Part shown: piece by piece, positions 4,442 through 5,062 of the stretch
How positions within the stretch are numbered: position 1 is the first letter of the stretch
How the letters are laid out: every line of letters starts with the position of its first letter
From: Candidatus Tariuqbacter arcticus
GTDB lineage: Bacteria; Electryoneota; Tariuqbacteria; Tariuqbacterales; Tariuqbacteraceae
Length of the DNA stretch: 5,062 nucleotides
Reading direction: 5' to 3'
Assembly: GCA_013202315.1 (NCBI GenBank)
Contig: JABMRZ010000319.1
Coordinates: 1-5,062, forward strand
Notes under the pieces: generated by a model
Database searches by the model: none
What the model saw: the letters and a program-made list of their open reading frames with translations, nothing else
What the model was told of the DNA's origin: nothing
Translations under genes and position numbers: made by a program

Positions 4442-5035
4442 ATGTTCGCAAATTATCCCAAGCAAGTTCTTATGAAGAATGGACAAAAGGTAACCATCCG
4501 GCCGATGGAAAAGAAGGATGGTGACGCATTGTTGGAGTTTTTCCGCAGTCTTCGCCCGGAAGAAAAACAAAATCTGCGGGATGATGTGACAAATCCTGAA
4601 ATCATTCAGAAGTGGGTGGACAAACTTGATTACGATTATGTCGTTCCAATGCTGGCGTTTGTTGGGGACATGATTGTGGCTGATGCTTCCCTTCATCGCA
4701 ATACAACTGGCTGGTCGCGGCATGTGGGTCAAATACGAGTATCGGTTCATCATGACTTTCAGGGTATCGGTTTAGGTTATCAGATGGCGAGGGAACTTTT
4801 CGTTATCGCTCAATCGATGCATATCGACAAGGTGTTGGCGGAAATGATGGATGTCCAGACCGGCGCGGTTAAAGTCTTTGAAAAATTAGGATTTAAAACG
4901 GAACATACATTTAAAAATCATGTTCGGGATTTGGATGGGAATCTGCACGATTTAATCGTTATGTCCGCCGACATTATCGAGATAATGGATAGAATGCTGC
5001 AGGCTATCCGCGATCACGAAGACAGGGGAGGATGA
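4442..5035 (+). CDS. GNAT-family N-acetyltransferase
   Basis: This 197-residue protein is a GCN5-related acetyltransferase, expected to move an acetyl group from acetyl-CoA to an amine of an unknown substrate. The domain begins with VTIRPMEKKDGDALLEFFRS (17-36). The acetyl-CoA-binding motif A is QIRVSVHHDFQGIGLGYQ (97-114), with the QxxGxG-type loop QGIGLG (107-112), and the later motif is VKVFEKLGF (143-151). The pattern resembles the GNAT domain of Pat-type protein lysine acetyltransferases that are often fused to an acyl-CoA synthetase; here it stands alone, with a short extra N-terminus and a helical C-terminal tail (about 175-197). Where Pat enzymes have a catalytic glutamate at the start of the motif A strand, I read Q97, by eye. 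GGAG (4432-4435) lies 6 nt before the ATG. It follows dciA by 45 nt on the same strand; co-transcription is possible, but a functional tie to replication is not shown. Confidence 0.88.
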   Translation: MFANYPKQVLMKNGQKVTIRPMEKKDGDALLEFFRSLRPEEKQNLRDDVTNPEIIQKWVDKLDYDYVVPMLAFVGDMIVADASLHRNTTGWSRHVGQIRVSVHHDFQGIGLGYQMARELFVIAQSMHIDKVLAEMMDVQTGAVKVFEKLGFKTEHTFKNHVRDLDGNLHDLIVMSADIIEIMDRMLQAIRDHEDRGG

Positions 5036-5040
5036 TTTTA

Positions 5041-5062
5041 ATTCAAAATTCAAAATTCAAAA
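5041..5062. repeat. 7-bp tandem repeat (ATTCAAA) at the window edge
   Basis: ATTCAAA is repeated three times in direct tandem plus one further A, reaching the end of the window. It starts 5 nt after the GNAT stop codon. The array may continue beyond the edge. Short AT-rich repeats of this sort are frequent between genes, and no function is evident. Confidence 0.6.

Noticed and set aside
4418..4753. 111-residue minus-strand open frame antisense to the GNAT gene
   Set aside because: Covers the conserved GNAT N-terminal half on the other strand and lacks any recognisable feature.
5032..5062. Possible new gene starting at ATG 5032, overlapping the GNAT stop codon
   Set aside because: The frame enters the ATTCAAA tandem repeat at once and the purine-rich GGGGAGG touches the ATG with no spacing; only 31 bases are visible.
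1..5062. CRISPR arrays, tRNA or rRNA genes, toxin-antitoxin or defence genes
   Set aside because: I looked for spaced repeats, tRNA-like ends and unassigned gene pairs and found none; every sizeable real open frame belongs to a known family.

Overview
This window is a bacterial chromosome-origin neighbourhood. From left to right it holds rnpA and rpmH on the minus strand, a divergent noncoding region, dnaA on the plus strand, a noncoding AT-rich stretch with DnaA boxes that is the best oriC candidate, then dnaN, a dciA-type gene (DUF721) and a stand-alone GNAT acetyltransferase. The proteins are clearly bacterial. The set dnaA-dnaN-dciA with no dnaC/dnaI suggests a lineage that loads its helicase through DciA. 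The species cannot be read from the sequence. AT-rich spacers around moderate-GC genes, and the palindromic repeat at the left edge, would fit an uncultured lineage near the FCB group (Zixibacteria- or Marinimicrobia-like), but this is a weak guess.

Layout. Positions 1-211 contain no gene, only an inverted-repeat element of about 136 bp with 14-bp perfect termini. rnpA (212-607) and rpmH (591-743) overlap by 17 nt and are read leftward. rpmH starts with TTG behind a good Shine-Dalgarno sequence. The 458-bp gap 744-1201 holds two inverted repeats, A-tracts, a near-consensus sigma70-type promoter (TTGACA, 17 nt, TATATT) and a back-to-back pair of DnaA boxes just upstream of dnaA. dnaA (1202-2557) is full length with all four domains. 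The gap 2558-2980 holds a second back-to-back DnaA-box pair, a third exact TTATCAACA box, TTA/CTA triplet runs resembling a DnaA-trio unwinding element, a tandem TTTTCCAC pair, and a likely dnaN promoter. dnaN (2981-4093), dciA (4115-4396) and the GNAT gene (4442-5035) follow co-directionally with short gaps. The right edge ends in a 7-bp tandem repeat.

How it works together. DnaA would bind the boxes, open the AT-rich element and recruit helicase with DciA; DnaN is the sliding clamp. rpmH and rnpA encode ribosomal protein L34 and the RNase P protein, a very old neighbour pair of dnaA. recF and gyrB, which often follow dnaN, are absent from the window. The GNAT protein has no known replication role, and its link to this cluster is positional only. 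I see no new multi-gene system here. The most interesting points are the repeated abutting DnaA-box geometry, the compact dnaA-dnaN-dciA order, and substitutions in DnaA and the GNAT protein at usually conserved sites.
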